A program made the position numbers and the translations under genes. This document shows, in pieces, positions 12,128 through 24,264 of a DNA stretch of 64,000 nucleotides. The stretch is taken from contig JAJHTX010000002.1 in NCBI GenBank assembly GCA_032164295.1, forward strand, positions 2,790,001-2,854,000, written 5' to 3'. The notes beneath the pieces were generated by a model. That model worked only from the letters and a program-made list of their open reading frames with translations, was not told where the DNA came from and did no database searches. Position 1 is the stretch's first letter, and each line of letters begins with the position of its first letter. Source of the DNA: Inonotus obliquus. Taxonomy: Eukaryota > Basidiomycota > Agaricomycetes > Hymenochaetales > Hymenochaetaceae.

Positions 12128-13692
12128 AAGTCTACTAGCTCTTCGGTTCTACATCATTTCACACTAATCATGCATGAGAGTATTTCTTCATTTGCATATT
12201 ATTTTCATATCATTTTCTTTCACACACAATTCTTGACACAATACGACCTCGCACAACTCTATATTGTTCACGGCTTCTCCGCAGCACGACACCACTTCAA
12301 CTCATATTCCTCATATTATTACAAACATCACATTTTGTTCATGATATACAGCATCGGAGTCAGTCAGAACAGAGTTTGCTTTCGATAGCGAAGATAGTTT
12401 CTGGGTCTGGGTTCGAGTTTCATCAGGTACCGAAGATTTCCCAGTCTTATTGTTGTGCCGATCGTCGATCGGTATTACGTTTGCTTCGAGTTGCGGAACT
12501 TACATTCTTCTTCGTTACCATTTCACTTACCATGAGGGTCCTTATTGTTCTGGGCCAGGAGTAGCACTAATAACGATAGTGAGTCGATCCTCATTCCCAA
12601 CGTGAAGGCGAAAGTGGTGGCTATGGTGATCACATCCCAGGAGGGGTCTCCCGGGTACTAGGCTCAGCACGCTTTCTTACAATGTGGGTTGACTGGGCAA
12701 TTATACGAAGTACCGAAGCATCGAAGTCAGCTTCAATTTAAAGTGTGCGTCCGCGTAAGTTCGAACAATAGACTCTGTCCTACTCTACAAGATTTTCTAC
12801 TATATATGACTGTGGGTCCCGAGGCATTCATATCTCCTTACTTTACTATACATCGGACCGATCCTAGTAATGGATGTAATTAAAAACAATAACACTAATC
12901 ACAAGTTCACAAGTTCCGACGTCTCAGCGGGAGGGACGGGAGTCAAAGCTAGCTGGTTCTTATTCTTATTGTGTTACGGTTTGGAGTACTACAAAATCAC
13001 TTTCTAATTTAGTTCTAGTAGTCCAAGTGGTATCCTCTCCGAGACTCCCGTGAATAAGCAGACCTGAGTTACAATCTGTTACAATACATACCTGATTGAA
13101 TAGACCTAGTCCCGATCACGATGACGCTAGTCTGGTAAAGAACCTCGTAGAATGCGGAATGCACACGTTCGAGGCAGATAGGTACAGCAGAGCAGGTACC
13201 TCAAGAATCGATTCTCTCAAAGAGCTGAGCTGCCCGAGTCCGCCGGTGGCAGGTACTAGACGCAAAAAAGTTCCAGTCTAAATCATTTCTTTTTATTTGT
13301 CTGCGTCGTAAAGCGGGACATGCGAATAGCCTGCTGTGGTATGATATGGTAGTCGATAGAAACGCGTGACTAGTCGTTGCGTAAGATAAAGGGTAGAGTT
13401 CAAGAAGTAATTGGAAGAACAGAAACGGAAAGGAAAGGTTAAAAGGAAGAAGATGAGTGGACAACCCAGCTTGAAGGACAGATAGATAAATACAAATACA
13501 GGATACAGTTCGCCCAAGAAACTTGAAACTCGTCACGATAACTGCAGCCTTCTAAAACAACAACTGAAAGGCCAGTAAGCCAGCATCCAAGAAATCAAAA
13601 AGGTGAAGAAATGACCGAGAGTCTGTAAGCATGTAAAGAAAGAAAGTCAAAAAAATCCTCAGCGACACCAAGAAAAGAAAAAAAAGAAGGGA
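12128..13692. other. Intergenic region without a recognisable gene
   Basis: About 1.56 kb lies between the C78 protease and the 3' end of the BTB gene. All reading frames are short, AT-rich and lack splice-linked coding character. The last 400 bp are purine-rich and probably belong to the BTB gene's 3' UTR. I see no terminal repeats, transposase motif or tRNA fold. Confidence 0.5.
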
Positions 13693-15702
13693 TCAGAAGT
13701 AATTGCCAGAAGGTTTTGCGACTCCTAACCCCTGAGCTCGCAGCTGCGAGGCATTCGGGACTTTATTATTTCGCTGCTTCGGGACTTGTGTGACAAGGTC
13801 AGCGGCCTGTACCACAGTGCGCTTCTCACGCTTCGACGATGCATGGGAGTCAGTCGACGCTGTCTTCGAAGGTTGAATCACTCGTGACTCATGTGTGGGT
13901 AGAACCACAGGAATGTCAACGCTCTGTACTTGTGGACTGCCCCCAATATCTTTGGTCTCAACAGCAGTCGCGTCCGCAGTGGAATCGCACAACGTATGGG
14001 TGCTATGTACGCTTGACCGAGCAGCGCCAGAGGTTAGAGGCACCTGCCCTGCAAGCTCCGCGTCACAAAGTCGCTTTAGTTCTGCAAGACCGAGAAACGC
14101 TGCTTCGTCTCGGAGGTCAAGAAGAGCTTCGAGACGTGCTGTTGCGAATGAATGCCGTGCAGCTGGGAAGAGTCGTGCGGCGTAGGGGAGCATCCCTGTA
14201 GGATGAGAAGGTATAATTGGTGCTCGGAGATAAGCAATAATGTGCGCATACCTGTCGGCTTGCAATCAGTTTTGTATTCAAGTGTAAGCAGTGAATGAAA
14301 CGTACGGTGCACTGGGTCGGTCAAGGAAAACATGTATAACGGAGGTCGCATCCGCCTTACGTTTCGGCTTGCGAGAATTGATGATTCCAGTTGACCTGAG
14401 GTGATCTTGGAAAAGAGAATTGAAACCATTCCCTTCTGCTTCAGAGTCATCATACACACTGTGTTGCGAATACACAGATGTGCTATCCCTGAATTCATCA
14501 ACAGGTGTCTCCGTGGTTCGAGTCGACGCCGTCGATGCAACGAGTTCCTTGAGATACGTAGCAAGATACGAATTACGAGAAGTAAGCGTCCTAAGTGTAC
14601 TCTTCATCGTCGCATCGCCTGTCTCCAAAATCACAATGATCTTTCCGGGATCATACTTGTGCAAATTCGCGGGAAGGTTAGACATAAGAATAGGTTCGAA
14701 TGCGGGCTGAGGAAGCGCAGCAGCAAGGTCGATAGGAAGTTGAGGTGCAGTTGCAAAGCATTCATTTCCAAGTCCAACATGGCAGCCTGGATCTGAATAT
14801 GACGAAAAGTGTGTCTTGGGCCGAGACTCGATGTCTGTTCCTGACTTTCGCTGTGCCTGCGCAATATTTTCAGCCGTGCTGAAACGCTCTGGATCGGATT
14901 TGGGCCTGTTGGTGAGTAGTGTAGAGCGTTCCTGCAATTCCTCAGGTAGTTGGCTATTTGAGTAAGCGAGAGGGGAACTACGTTGAGCACCCTTGGCGGA
15001 GCCCTGCGAGTGTCGATCAGATAGGAGAGGTCCACAACCACGGCTGCCACTAGCCTGGCTGCTAGCTTTCGATTCACCGGAGCGCCTCGGATGCGACCTG
15101 TCTCTTTGCTGCTGTAAGGGCGAAGATGGTCCGCTTGGGGCGGAAAGAGGTGTTCTCGGGAGACTCTTATCCATGTCTTCGTCCTCCTCGGATTCTTCCT
15201 CCTGAACTGGCGCAGGATGCGGACTGTGAACTTGGTTTATATGTGAAGGTGCGGATGCGGCCGCGAGAGGACCGCGGTAGCCGCCTCGTTTAGCTGAGAG
15301 TTCGAGAGCTTCTTGGGGTGTACCGACAACGATAGCGCCTGAGCCTAGTGGTGCTAATCGTGTGGAGGGTAAACTATCCACGGAACTGGTTAACTGCGGT
15401 TCTGAGATGTACAGGCCTCTTTGTTCATTGGATATCTCGTCGCTACCAACCCGAGCGGATCCGTTAGAGTGAGCTCTACGATGAACGTGCCCATGGGCAG
15501 CATATACGTTATCCTGTAACCGGCCTACGTTCTCCTGTATACGACCCTTTAGAGAGTCCTTGAACTTTGACATGGTATTCGACAGGGAGGGGCGGTGAGT
15601 CTTGTAAGAAGATTGCCTTGGGAAATGAGTAATAGACTGAGGGGAGTCAGGATGCTCAAGGGGGGAAGATATGGAATGGGAACGACCGCGAGATGCAAGC
15701 AT
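13693..15702 (-). CDS. BTB/POZ domain protein
   Basis: There are two coding exons. Exon 1 starts at ATG 15702 and runs to about 14306; exon 2 ends with TGA at 13693-13695. The intron has a GTACGT donor and a CCGACAG acceptor and restores APYAHIIAYLRAP across the junction. The N-terminal 330 residues are low-complexity, Ser/Pro/Gln-rich with an acidic patch, and begin as a basic Ser-rich stretch. The C-terminal half carries the BTB fold: KIIVILETGDATMKSTLRTL, a basic loop (NSRKPKRKADA), VFLDRPSAPY, and ARLEALLDLRDEAAFLGLAE then LKRLCDAEL. BTB domains mediate dimerisation and often recruit substrates to Cullin-3 ligases. A partner cannot be named here because no kelch or MATH domain is present. 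The promoter is shared with the RNase P subunit gene on the other strand. Confidence 0.75.
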
Positions 15703-15937
15703 AGTTGGTCGTTGTCAGCGAGTTGTGGGAGCAAAGTAGGCTTGAGGATATGAGATAGAAGGGGGGAATGTGGTGGTAGTTGGATGCAAAGAAGAGGGGA
15801 AGAGAGATGAAGAGCATTTTTCAGGAGGGAGGAGTGAAGTACTGAAAAGGAGAAAAGACAATAGCACTCCTCGTTGTTCACTTCCGAGCCTGTGTCCCCG
15901 GGATTGCCAGATCTAGCTCCGATCATAAAATGAATAT

Positions 15938-15943
15938 CACGTG
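15938..15943. promoter_or_regulatory. CACGTG box in the BTB / RNase P subunit divergent promoter
   Basis: ATCACGTGAC lies 57 bp upstream of the 16000 start and 235 bp upstream of the 15702 start on the other strand. The flanks match the extended E-box used by Cbf1-type bHLH factors. The function is inferred. Confidence 0.4.
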
Positions 15944-15999
15944 ACATACATGATCGACGCTCAATTATTCAGTCACATGATCAAACTTTCCTCTCAACA

Positions 16000-16818
16000 A
16001 TGGACGACGACACAATAGCAGCTGCAAAATTCAGCTCTTGTGCCGTTCGTCTTCTCGCTGCCAATGCTCCGTCCCTTGCTGCTCTCTACACAACTCAAGC
16101 GCAAGGTACGCGCACACTATCTCCACTGCACTGCCCACGATGCGCCTACCCTTCTGTTTCCACACGCGTCGTCGCGAATTCCAAACAAAGAACAACAAGA
16201 AGCACGCGCAGAACAAAGAATGTTGAAGACGACGACAACAAAGCGCGCGCTACTCAAATCCGGAAAGTTCAACCCTCGCCCTCATTAATTCCACCATTAC
16301 CTCGTACGCCTCGCGTGCGAGTTATTAAAACATGCGGTGTATGCGGTTACGTTACTGCTGAGGCCTCGGATCACGACTTTTATGAGAACAATGAACGATT
16401 ACTCAACGGGCGTCCTATGACTCTCACTGCCGCCCACGATGTCGCGTCATCATCAGCGTCTTCGATGATCGAGTCACGCCTGGACACTGCGGAAGCGGGA
16501 AAAGACACCGACTCACAGCAGGACATCACAATTCAGTCCGGTGCAAAGTCAAAAGGCAAACAACGCATCCAGGCCGCAGTTCGAGAAATAGGCGCTCTCA
16601 ATAGCTCAGCCCCCGTGGCACAGAACAAGCCATTGCTCGGTAATGTCCCTCCTAGTCCAGTTGTCCCAGCGCTTCAATCCCGGACTGCTATGAAACGACA
16701 CAAGAAAAAAGTCGGTTTGCAGGAGATGTTGGCTCGCTCGAAGGAGCAGAAGCAAAAATCATCTTCAAGGGAATCTGGACAGGCTGGATCACTTTCAACT
16801 TTCCTAAGTGGGTTATGA
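16000..16818 (+). CDS. RNase P/RNase MRP subunit, Rpr2/Rpp21/Snm1 zinc-ribbon type
   Basis: This is a single-exon ORF of 272 aa. The N-terminal helix reads AVRLLAANAPSLAALY. A zinc-ribbon follows with CPRC near residue 44 and CGVCGY near residue 112, the two CxxC pairs of the Rpr2/Rpp21/Snm1 family, separated by a Lys/Arg-rich segment that would contact RNA. The C-terminal 130 residues are low-complexity and end in a basic Lys-rich motif and LSTFLSGL. Family members are protein subunits of RNase P (tRNA 5' maturation) or RNase MRP (rRNA processing). Which of the two this one serves cannot be told from the sequence. The insert between the two CxxC pairs is longer than in yeast Rpr2. Confidence 0.72.
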   Translation: MDDDTIAAAKFSSCAVRLLAANAPSLAALYTTQAQGTRTLSPLHCPRCAYPSVSTRVVANSKQRTTRSTRRTKNVEDDDNKARATQIRKVQPSPSLIPPLPRTPRVRVIKTCGVCGYVTAEASDHDFYENNERLLNGRPMTLTAAHDVASSSASSMIESRLDTAEAGKDTDSQQDITIQSGAKSKGKQRIQAAVREIGALNSSAPVAQNKPLLGNVPPSPVVPALQSRTAMKRHKKKVGLQEMLARSKEQKQKSSSRESGQAGSLSTFLSGL

Positions 16819-17063
16819 GAGGAGATGTGAGTGCATATAGGCATCAAAGCATCTCTGTAAGACTAATCGCTTGCCAGTTCATTCCATGAGCAAATGGGAG
16901 CTCGCCATATGCATGTTCTCGAGAAATGGTAGACCTGCTAGCCTTCAATCCCGCTGTAGACAAGGTTGTAATGAACATACATCCGAATTCCTATTACTAT
17001 TCCGGTAGACACAGCAACGAAAACAAAGCGAGATTGACACGCCGAAAGTAGAAAGGATTCTCC

Positions 17064-18141
17064 TCATAAACCGAAGGCGATTGTCGGACATCCATAGATT
17101 CCAGCGAGGATCTTCGCCTCTCCACCTTCACCCGCACCAGCCGCAACGTAAATAGGTACAAAATGTTCTTCTCGAGGATGAGCTAGCCTGAACCCCTCAT
17201 GTTTCGTAAGATTCACGAGCGCTTCCTTCTGCTCAGACTGCACCAAGAACCCAGAATCAGTCTCGGTCGAAAAAACAAGAACTAAGGTTAACATCATACC
17301 ACTGGTTGTTGCGCCGCCTCTAATATCGCATTATCAAATCTCTTATAAACTGGTTTAGCAGTACTCTCCGCAAACGCCGACCAATCTCTAAACGTATGAA
17401 TCGTCAGACCACCTGAAAGGATAAGAATCCCTTCTTCTCTCAGAGCAGCAACTGCACGTCCGATCTCCCAATTCTTCTCAGGACTGAGACTAGAATCAAT
17501 GCTTGCTTGAACGATAGGAATGTCGTGGAACGTATGCCCGAACATGATTCGGAAGGGTACAAACACACCATGGTCGAGGCCTGGTCCACTGAATCCACGT
17601 CCGTCTTCTCCGCGCGGTTCTGTGCGGGGTGTTGTACGTGCGAGGAGACCAGCTGAGGTGAAAGCGGAGACGACACGTTGGGAGAGCGCGGAAGAGCCGT
17701 TAGAGCTGAACTTGAGTTCGTAGAGATCGCGGTCAAAGCCAAAGTAGTCCATTAGAAGGGGTTGGTCATCGCCGTAGTCAGTTACTAGCAAATTATGAAT
17801 TCAGTACTGTGTTCATGGAATGAAATAGGACATGGTATACTCGCACCTGATTGTTCTCCCTTTGTCTCCCAATGAGCACTAAACACCAGTATACCCTTCG
17901 GCTTATACTTCTCCAACAAAGCCGGTCCAAAAAGCTTCAAGAACTTCGCTAGCGGGCTCTTAGGCCCTTGATGCAGCTCCATAGGCGACCCAGTCAACAG
18001 ATGATCAGGAAACTGCAATATCGGCGAGCCATGACCGAAGAAGAACGCAGGTATCTTCTCTGGCGTTGCGGGTAGCGCATCAAGTGCTACTTTCCATTCC
18101 GCTTCGGTCTTTGGGACTGCAGGAGCGGTTGTTGGTGACAT
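17064..18141 (-). CDS. LigB/DODA-family extradiol ring-cleavage dioxygenase
   Basis: The start is ATG at 18141 (MSPTTAPAVPKTEAEW); the frame is open upstream but has no earlier ATG. There are three exons with introns near 17780-17850 and 17240-17300. Metal-site motifs of the class III extradiol (4,5-DOPA dioxygenase-like) family are present in order: FFFGHGSPILQF, VFSAHWET, GLDHGVFVPFRIMFG, ILILSGGLTIHTF and REEHFVPIYVAAGAG. These give His ligands for non-haem Fe(II) or Zn and the acid/base His. The length, about 300 aa, is usual. Relatives open aromatic diols, including DOPA in betalain pigment synthesis of Amanita and plants; the substrate here is unknown. No pathway neighbours are present. 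It is divergent from the Tfb3 gene, and their shared upstream region contains ACGCGTC. Confidence 0.85.
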
Positions 18142-18439
18142 GGAGGTTGAACGGAAAAGATGACGAGATATTGAGGAGGGGAAGCTTAACGGGAAGCGAA
18201 TCAAAGCCAGAGCAAGCAGGATTGAGAGTAGGGTGAAGAAGATTGCACGAAGAGATGATATAGTAGCCAGGATGGATGAGTTAAGAGTGACAAAGACGAT
18301 TCCGACATGGTGAATGACCGTGAGTTATAAGTTTCTCATATAGACGCGCATCGCTGCTGACGATCAGCCCGAGACGCGTCTCGCCCGACTCGGACTCTCT
18401 AACTCATTCTTTTCCGTCAACGAACACACCTTCGCCATA

Positions 18440-19790
18440 ATGTCGAAACCAAGCTCAAGCTGGCTGCGTGGAACAGTAGTTCGAAAATCTGCGCTTCCAT
18501 CCTCAAACAGTACACGTTCATCCACTCCTGCTCTCGGGGTTGGCGCTAATGGATCAACACCCAACCCAACCGGACCTTCAACTTCTACCACCTCCACATC
18601 TCACTTTACAAGCGGCGGCGGAGGCGTCAAAGATGCTACGGGTAAAGTCAGCGAATATTCTAGCCAAGAAGACCAATGTCCTGTCTGCAAATCCGACCGT
18701 TACCTCAACCCACGCCTTCGTCTTCTCGTCAGCGCGTGTTACCACAAAATGTGTGAATCTTGCATAGACAGGTTATTCACTTTAGGCCCTGCGCCGTGCC
18801 CGATATGTGGGAAAACGTTGAGGAAACTGGCGTTTATGCCTCAGACCTTTGAGGATTTGACTGTGGAGAAGGAGGTGGCTGTCAGACGGAGATTGGCGAG
18901 AGAGTGAGTAATTGAATCTTGGTCGTCGAAATGTTAGGTATTCGTGTTGACGAGCGTTCACGCAGCTTTAACAAACGACGAGAAGACTTTCCAGACTTAA
19001 ACTCGTACAATGACTACCTCGAAGAAGTGGAAGACATAAGCAAGTCCCTTCCTTTCACTCATTCATTACCTCTTAAGTAACGCGTTGTTCTCTATGAACA
19101 GCTTTCAACCTAATAAACGACATCGACATCCCCGCAACCGAAGAACGTATCCTTCTCTTCCGACGCGAAAACGCTTCTATAATCGAAGCCAACATCCAAA
19201 GAGACGAGTCCTACGCCTCAACTCTCCGTCAACAAGAAGAAGCAGAACGTAAAGCTCGAGAAGATCGTGCACGTCAACTAGCTCTGGAAGAACAAGAAGA
19301 AAGAAGAAAGAAAGAAGAAGAAAAGAAAGAATTGATCGATGTTTTGGAGAACAGTTCGGAAGATGTGGATGCTGCGAAGTTGGTTGCTGCTGCTGCGAGG
19401 AGGTTGAGGGAGAAGGAGAAGAAGGAAAGAGAAAAGAAAGCTGCTAAAGCCGAAGCAGCTAGCGTACTCTCTGCGCGCTCTCAACGCGCACGTATAGCGT
19501 CTACTCAAGCCATCCCAGACGTCCCGCACGTACCATTACAAGATGATTGGTACGCATATGAAGATAAATACTCGTTACGCAGCGGCGGATATTTCGATCC
19601 TGCCAGCGAAGCTGTACGAAGAGATCGGGAAGGAATCATACGCGCTGGCGGTTACATCGTTGAAGAAGCTTGGGAACGCGCATTACGATGTGCTGTGGCT
19701 GGGCTTGACATCCTTCCCTTAACTTCATCTGCTCCAACTTCGGATCCAATACCATTACCTACTGGTGGCGATGTAGTCATGGCTTCTTGA
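18440..19790 (+). CDS. TFB3: TFIIH/CDK-activating kinase assembly factor Tfb3/MAT1
   Basis: There are three exons from ATG 18440 to TGA 19788-19790; introns follow 18905 and about 19040. The N-terminal 70 residues are Ser/Thr-rich. The RING finger reads CPVCKSD, LLVSACYHKMCESCIDRLF and CPICGKTLRK, a C3HC4 arrangement. After it comes the MAT1 signature DYLEEVEDI followed by FNLINDIDIPATEERI. A long Glu/Lys-rich coiled coil (about 19170-19470) comes next. The C-terminus has the hydrophobic segment that in MAT1 activates the CDK7-cyclin H pair (Kin28-Ccl1 in yeast). The product links the kinase module to core TFIIH in transcription initiation and repair. All domains look intact. Confidence 0.93.
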
Positions 19791-20376
19791 TCTATACACA
19801 GTACACGAATCAGACAGTATTGATGGTGCGCAGGGTAACTGTTAGCAATTAAGCGCTACGAGACAGCTAAATCATACATCAGTAAAATCAGAACGAACAG
19901 GCTACAGAAGGGATGGTAATAATCAACGCAGGGTAAGTTGTGATGGAGGGATTATATAGTCACCAAAGAAACATCAGACAGGAATAAGAGATAGGAAAAG
20001 GTGAAAAGGAACCAAGTCGGCGCATCAAAAGGACCACGAAAGGAGAATAAAGAACAATGAGCGAGGGATTAGACAGATAATGTATCATCGGTAGATGATG
20101 TACGACCAAGATAAGAGCACAGATCTGGAAAAATAAAAGATGGGAGAAAAGCTACGGGTGGGAAACGACAGTGTCCGAAGTGAGAACTGTAAACACGTAT
20201 ATCCAATACCCGAGAATAGAAGCGGCGAGAGATGAGTCAGGCAAGAAAGAGGGAAAGAAAAATCCAATAGACGTGGCGGCACAGAGTTGTCCTGTGTGGC
20301 GTACGAGACTCAAGTCAAGATCGAGTAATGAAGGGAAGGGAGGGAAGTAAGCGAAAACAAAGCGAATCGGGGCGGG
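19791..20376. other. Convergent 3' flanks of TFB3 and the PKA gene
   Basis: These 586 bp sit between two converging stop codons. The sequence is purine-rich on the plus strand after 19970. I see no ORF with coding character or RNA fold, so it is most simply two 3' UTRs. Confidence 0.6.
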
Positions 20377-22009
20377 CTACACGGGCATAGCCTGGGACAA
20401 CAACAAATATTCATAGTGAATGTCATCGTATCGTTGGAGCGGGCGCAGTGACGGCTTCTCATCGCTGGGGAAAAGACCAGGGATATCATTCTTGGGCGGT
20501 AGCTCTAATCGAGCAAAATGCCGCGTGTCGTCGGACGAGCTCGTATGCGGAATAATCGGCGCCTTCATTAGTTCCGGAGGTAAGACAAGCGTAAAAAGTA
20601 AAAAAACAAGTGTATGTTGCGTTAGCAATCTGGATTTACGGAAACCCGAGATTTACATACCTTAATTTCGCGCCGTTCCAGAGCGCCCCAATCAACGCCT
20701 CTAAACCACGGATGGTCAAGTACGTCTTGCGAACCGCCGTTCATATTTCCGAGTCGTTTAGTCAAATCAGGGTGTAAGAGCGCCTTAATTAGCTCCCGCG
20801 ACAGCGGGTCCATATCCTTCGGCCACCATATTCGACCTTCCACAATCTTATTGTAGATGTCGAACGCGTTTTCAGCGAAGAACGGCGGGAACCCGACGAG
20901 CATCTCGTAGCACAAGATCCCGCACGCCCACCAGTCTGCTGCTTTCCCGTGCCCTTCTGAACGGATGATCTCTGGCGCAAGGTACTCCGGTGTGCCACAC
21001 AATGTCCACGTGCGGTCGTCGACAATCTTAGCGAAACCGAAGTCCGTCAGCCGAAGATAGCCCCGTGAGTCAAGTAAGAGATTCTCGGGTTTAAGGTCGC
21101 GGTATACGATGTTGAATGAGTGTAGGTACTTGAGCGCGAGGACGATAGTTGCTAGGTAGAAACGCGTCACGTCGGGTGTAAACCGTTGTGCGCGTCGAAG
21201 ATGTGTGAAGAGCTCGCCGCCTGGTACATATGATAGTAGCATGTAAACATATCCCTCATCTTGAAAAGTAGCGTAGAGGTCGACAATGAAGGGGTGTCGT
21301 ATGCGTGAAAGAATGTAGCGTTCGGCTGCTACGTGTTCTACCTGCCTTAGTCGCACAATCTCTTTTTTCCTCAGGACCTTCATGGCGAAGTAATTTGCGG
21401 AGTCTTGACGAGCTGGCGAGGTTCGCAGGCGAACTAGGAGCACCCTGCCGAATGTCCCAGTCCCTGATAAAACAGTTGAACAATCGGCACTCAGAGAGTA
21501 GAAAAAACATGCTTACCTAGCGTCCCTCTCACCTCAAAGTCTGTTAACTTGAGCGTATTTGTACGAGGTAAATCCAAGTTTTCCTGAGAGAGTTGCCGTA
21601 CGGGTTGTCGGACTATCGACAAGTTCAGTTCGTTCTGCGTCGTGTCTTCATCCATAGCATCAGAACTTTCCGGTGCTTGCGAGACGGGCGTCACAGGGTA
21701 TTCAACCTGCACTGGCTGTGAAACGTCTTCCATGACGACCTCCAGTGGTGGCTGCAAGAGCCCTTGATTGTAGTTTTGAACATGATGTTGGTGGCTCATC
21801 GATACGTCTTCCGGACCTGGGGATTCGGGAGGCGTAATGGGGCCTTCTGATAATACCATCTCGGAATCACGTCTCCCTGACATTTTTCTCGGAGGGTATC
21901 CAGGTATAGGCGCGGCACTAAGGAGTGGCTGAAAGTAACCAGGAGGAAAGACAGTGCCCGGGGATGGCATGGAGGCTGAGCGTGGAGGCAAGTCGAATAG
22001 CCCATCCAT
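20377..22009 (-). CDS. cAMP-dependent protein kinase catalytic subunit
   Basis: The start is ATG at 22009-22007 (MDGLFDLPPRSASMPSPGTV) and the stop is TAG at 20377-20379. The N-terminal extension of about 150 aa is disordered and Pro/Gln-rich. The kinase domain begins LTDFEVRGTLG, crosses an intron with a GTAAGC donor, and continues with the Gly-loop ending FGRV. It then has AMKVLRKKEIV (ATP Lys), FNIVYRDLKPENLL (catalytic Asp), LTDFGFAK and activation loop TWTLCGTPEYLAPE, whose Thr is the PDK1 site. After the second intron comes the AGC tail with ENDIPGLFP-like residues and RYDDIHYEYL. It differs from many PKAs by ending LSQAMPV rather than the usual FxxF. PKA transmits glucose and nutrient signals, and in mushrooms it affects growth and fruiting. 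All catalytic motifs are present. Confidence 0.92.
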
Positions 22010-22617
22010 GTCTTCCTAGGGAGAGATTAGATTATAAGGACGAGCTGGTCTTCAGAGTGAAAAGCGGATAGACAGCGCGCGATACTCGGAGGATGAGGCC
22101 TCCAGCAAAGTCCGGTCAGGAGCGGTCTATATCACTGCGGAACATCAGTTGGAGTGATGGACCAAGAGTATAGGATTATACAAATATGGGTGTATGCACA
22201 TACCGGGATGTGGACCTGATGGATGACCAACAGGACGGCGGCAGAAGCACTCCGAAACTTGAGAGAGGCGGGAGACGAGGCGGACGGAAAGGGCGGGGTT
22301 AGGAGGGAGTAAGGGAGAGACTGTGGACTGAATTGACCGTACCAGACGGGTGAAGACAAAAGGGGGAACTCTGCCAATAGACACCGACTCAAAATTCACC
22401 AAAAAAGGACAGACAACAACACGGCACCAAAGACTGAGGAGAAGACGAGTGCGACGAGTCGAGCGACGAGGAGATGAGGTGGATAGTGGTGAGAGAGGAA
22501 AAATGGAATGGAAAAACGGAATGGTAGCGAGTAGTCGTTAACGAGCATCTCTCCTGTCCGTCGATCTTTCGCACGACATTCGCACTGTTTTTTATTTTTT
22601 ATTTTCTTACTTCAACC
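22010..22617. other. Divergent promoter region between the PKA and SSF1 genes
   Basis: These 608 bp sit between opposing starts. The plus strand is purine-rich upstream of PKA (its 5' UTR is CT-rich). A TTTTTTATTTTTTATTTTC tract sits just upstream of the SSF1 start. I see no ORF of note. Confidence 0.55.
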
Positions 22618-24139
22618 ATGGCAAGGAGGAGAAAACATAGAACTCATCTCAAAGCACCTCAACAAACAAACAACGCACCAAGCTCTTTCATCATAAAACA
22701 TGGTCAAGTTGGCTCTTCTCTCTCCCAGCTCGTTCGCGACCTCAGAAAAGTAATGGAACCAAATACTGCAACTCGTCTAAGGGTGAGTGAGCATCACTTT
22801 TATCAATCTGCAGCGTACCTTCTTACGCTTGGATAGGAACGAGCGAGAAACAAGCTCAAAGACTACTTGACGCTTGCACCCGCTTTGCATGTCACTCATC
22901 TCCTTGCGCTCACTCTGACGCCAATTGCGCCCTACCTGAGAATGATCAGACTTTCTGCTGGTCCTACTCTCACTTTCCGTATCGAAAGATACAGTCTCTC
23001 AAAAGACATCGTCGGTACAAAAAAGCATGCTCGTAGCATGGGTTTGGAATATCTCACTCCGCCTCTCGTACGTCTCAGTCTCTTCGGATTTGTGTACACA
23101 AATGATTTACATATTCTTACAGCTCGTCCTAGCTTCCTTCCCTCAACCATCTCCAACTACACCACCACACCTTTCTCTCTTAATGAAGTCCTTCCAATCC
23201 CTCTTTCCGCCACTCTCACCTCAATCTCTCTCCCTCTCTTCCGCGCGACGCGTCGTACTCGTCCAATACGACCCCGAACACGATACAATCGACGTCCGGC
23301 ACTACCTCATTACTGTCAAACCTTACGGCGTCTCGCGTCGAATTCGTAAAATCCTGGAAGGAGCCACATCTAAATCCAAGGCGAAATCCCGAGCAACATC
23401 CATGTCTTCCACGAGTATCTTAGACCTCGGACGAGAGCAAGATGTAGCAGATTTCGTTCTCCGTCGAAGAGGTGAACCAGGACCGGGCGATGATGGTTAC
23501 GAATCTGCTGCTTCTTCTGCATCAAGTGCTGCTGGAGATGATGATGCCGATGCTGTGTCACTTGCGAGTGATTATGTTGGACGGAATAACAAAAAGGGGA
23601 CGAAGAGGGCTGTTAGGCTGGATGAGATTGGTCCTAGGATGGAACTTCGACTTGTCAAGATTACTGAAGGCGTTCCAGGCAAGGACGGCGCTGTCTTGTA
23701 TCATAGCTTTGGTATGTTCCTTTTTACTTTTCTAAGTCTTTTTGCCTTGCGTTTGCTAATTGTTTTGCGCTTTACTTTGAAAACTTCAGTCAAGAAATCA
23801 AAAGCGGAGGCAACCGCGCAGAAAAAATCACATGAAGAGAAGGAAAGGTTACGACAAAAGCGTAGGGAGGAGCAAGAACGGAACGTTGAACGGAAGAAAG
23901 CAGCAGAGGGTGAGAAAGGTGTGAAGTTTGCCGAAGAAGACGACGGCGACGAAAGCCCGGAAGATGAGAAAGAGGACGAAGATGAAGGTGGAGAGGAAGA
24001 CGAAGGCGACTGGGACGATGAAGAGGAGATTAGTGAAGGTGAAGAACAAAGCGAGGAGGAGCAAAGTGAGAGTGAAACTGACGAGGAAGAACTGATTGAG
24101 AGACCCAAGAAGAGGGGAAAGCACAGGAAAAATCGGTAA
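22618..24139 (+). CDS. SSF1: Ribosome biogenesis protein Ssf1/Peter Pan (Brix domain)
   Basis: There are four exons from ATG 22618 to TAA 24137-24139. The protein opens with a basic stretch (MARRRKHRTHLK) and SSFIIKHGQVG, the start of the Brix fold. It continues with QLVRDLRKVMEPNTATRLR, then LKDYLTLAPALHVTHL and RIERYSLSKDI. An intron near 23080-23123 is followed by VVLVQYDPEHDTIDVRHYLI and KPYGVSRRIRKIL. A Ser/Asp-rich insert precedes the conserved IGPRMELRLVKITEGV. The last exon is a highly charged Lys/Glu tail with a long acidic run (23930-24110) ending in a basic nuclear-localisation-like patch. Yeast Ssf1/2 act with Rrp14 and Rrp15 in 27S pre-rRNA processing for the 60S subunit. The length is about 430 aa, as usual for the family. 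Confidence 0.93.
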
Positions 24140-24264
24140 TTCTTGTCTTCACACCAGCACTCTGCAATCATTAGAAACTGTTTGGTCCAAACGTTCGGAA
24201 CACGGGTACAAGATCATATTATATAGCAACTAAAAGCAATATATCAACAATCCACATAAGCAAG

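Noticed and set aside
12128..13692. Search for a transposon or solo LTR in the 1.5 kb gap
   Set aside because: No terminal repeats, target-site duplication or transposase/RT motifs could be seen by eye.
18142..18204. N-terminal extension of the dioxygenase resembling a mitochondrial presequence
   Set aside because: The frame upstream is open but contains no ATG; the apparent Met at 18204 is a TTG. ATG 18141 fits the family start.
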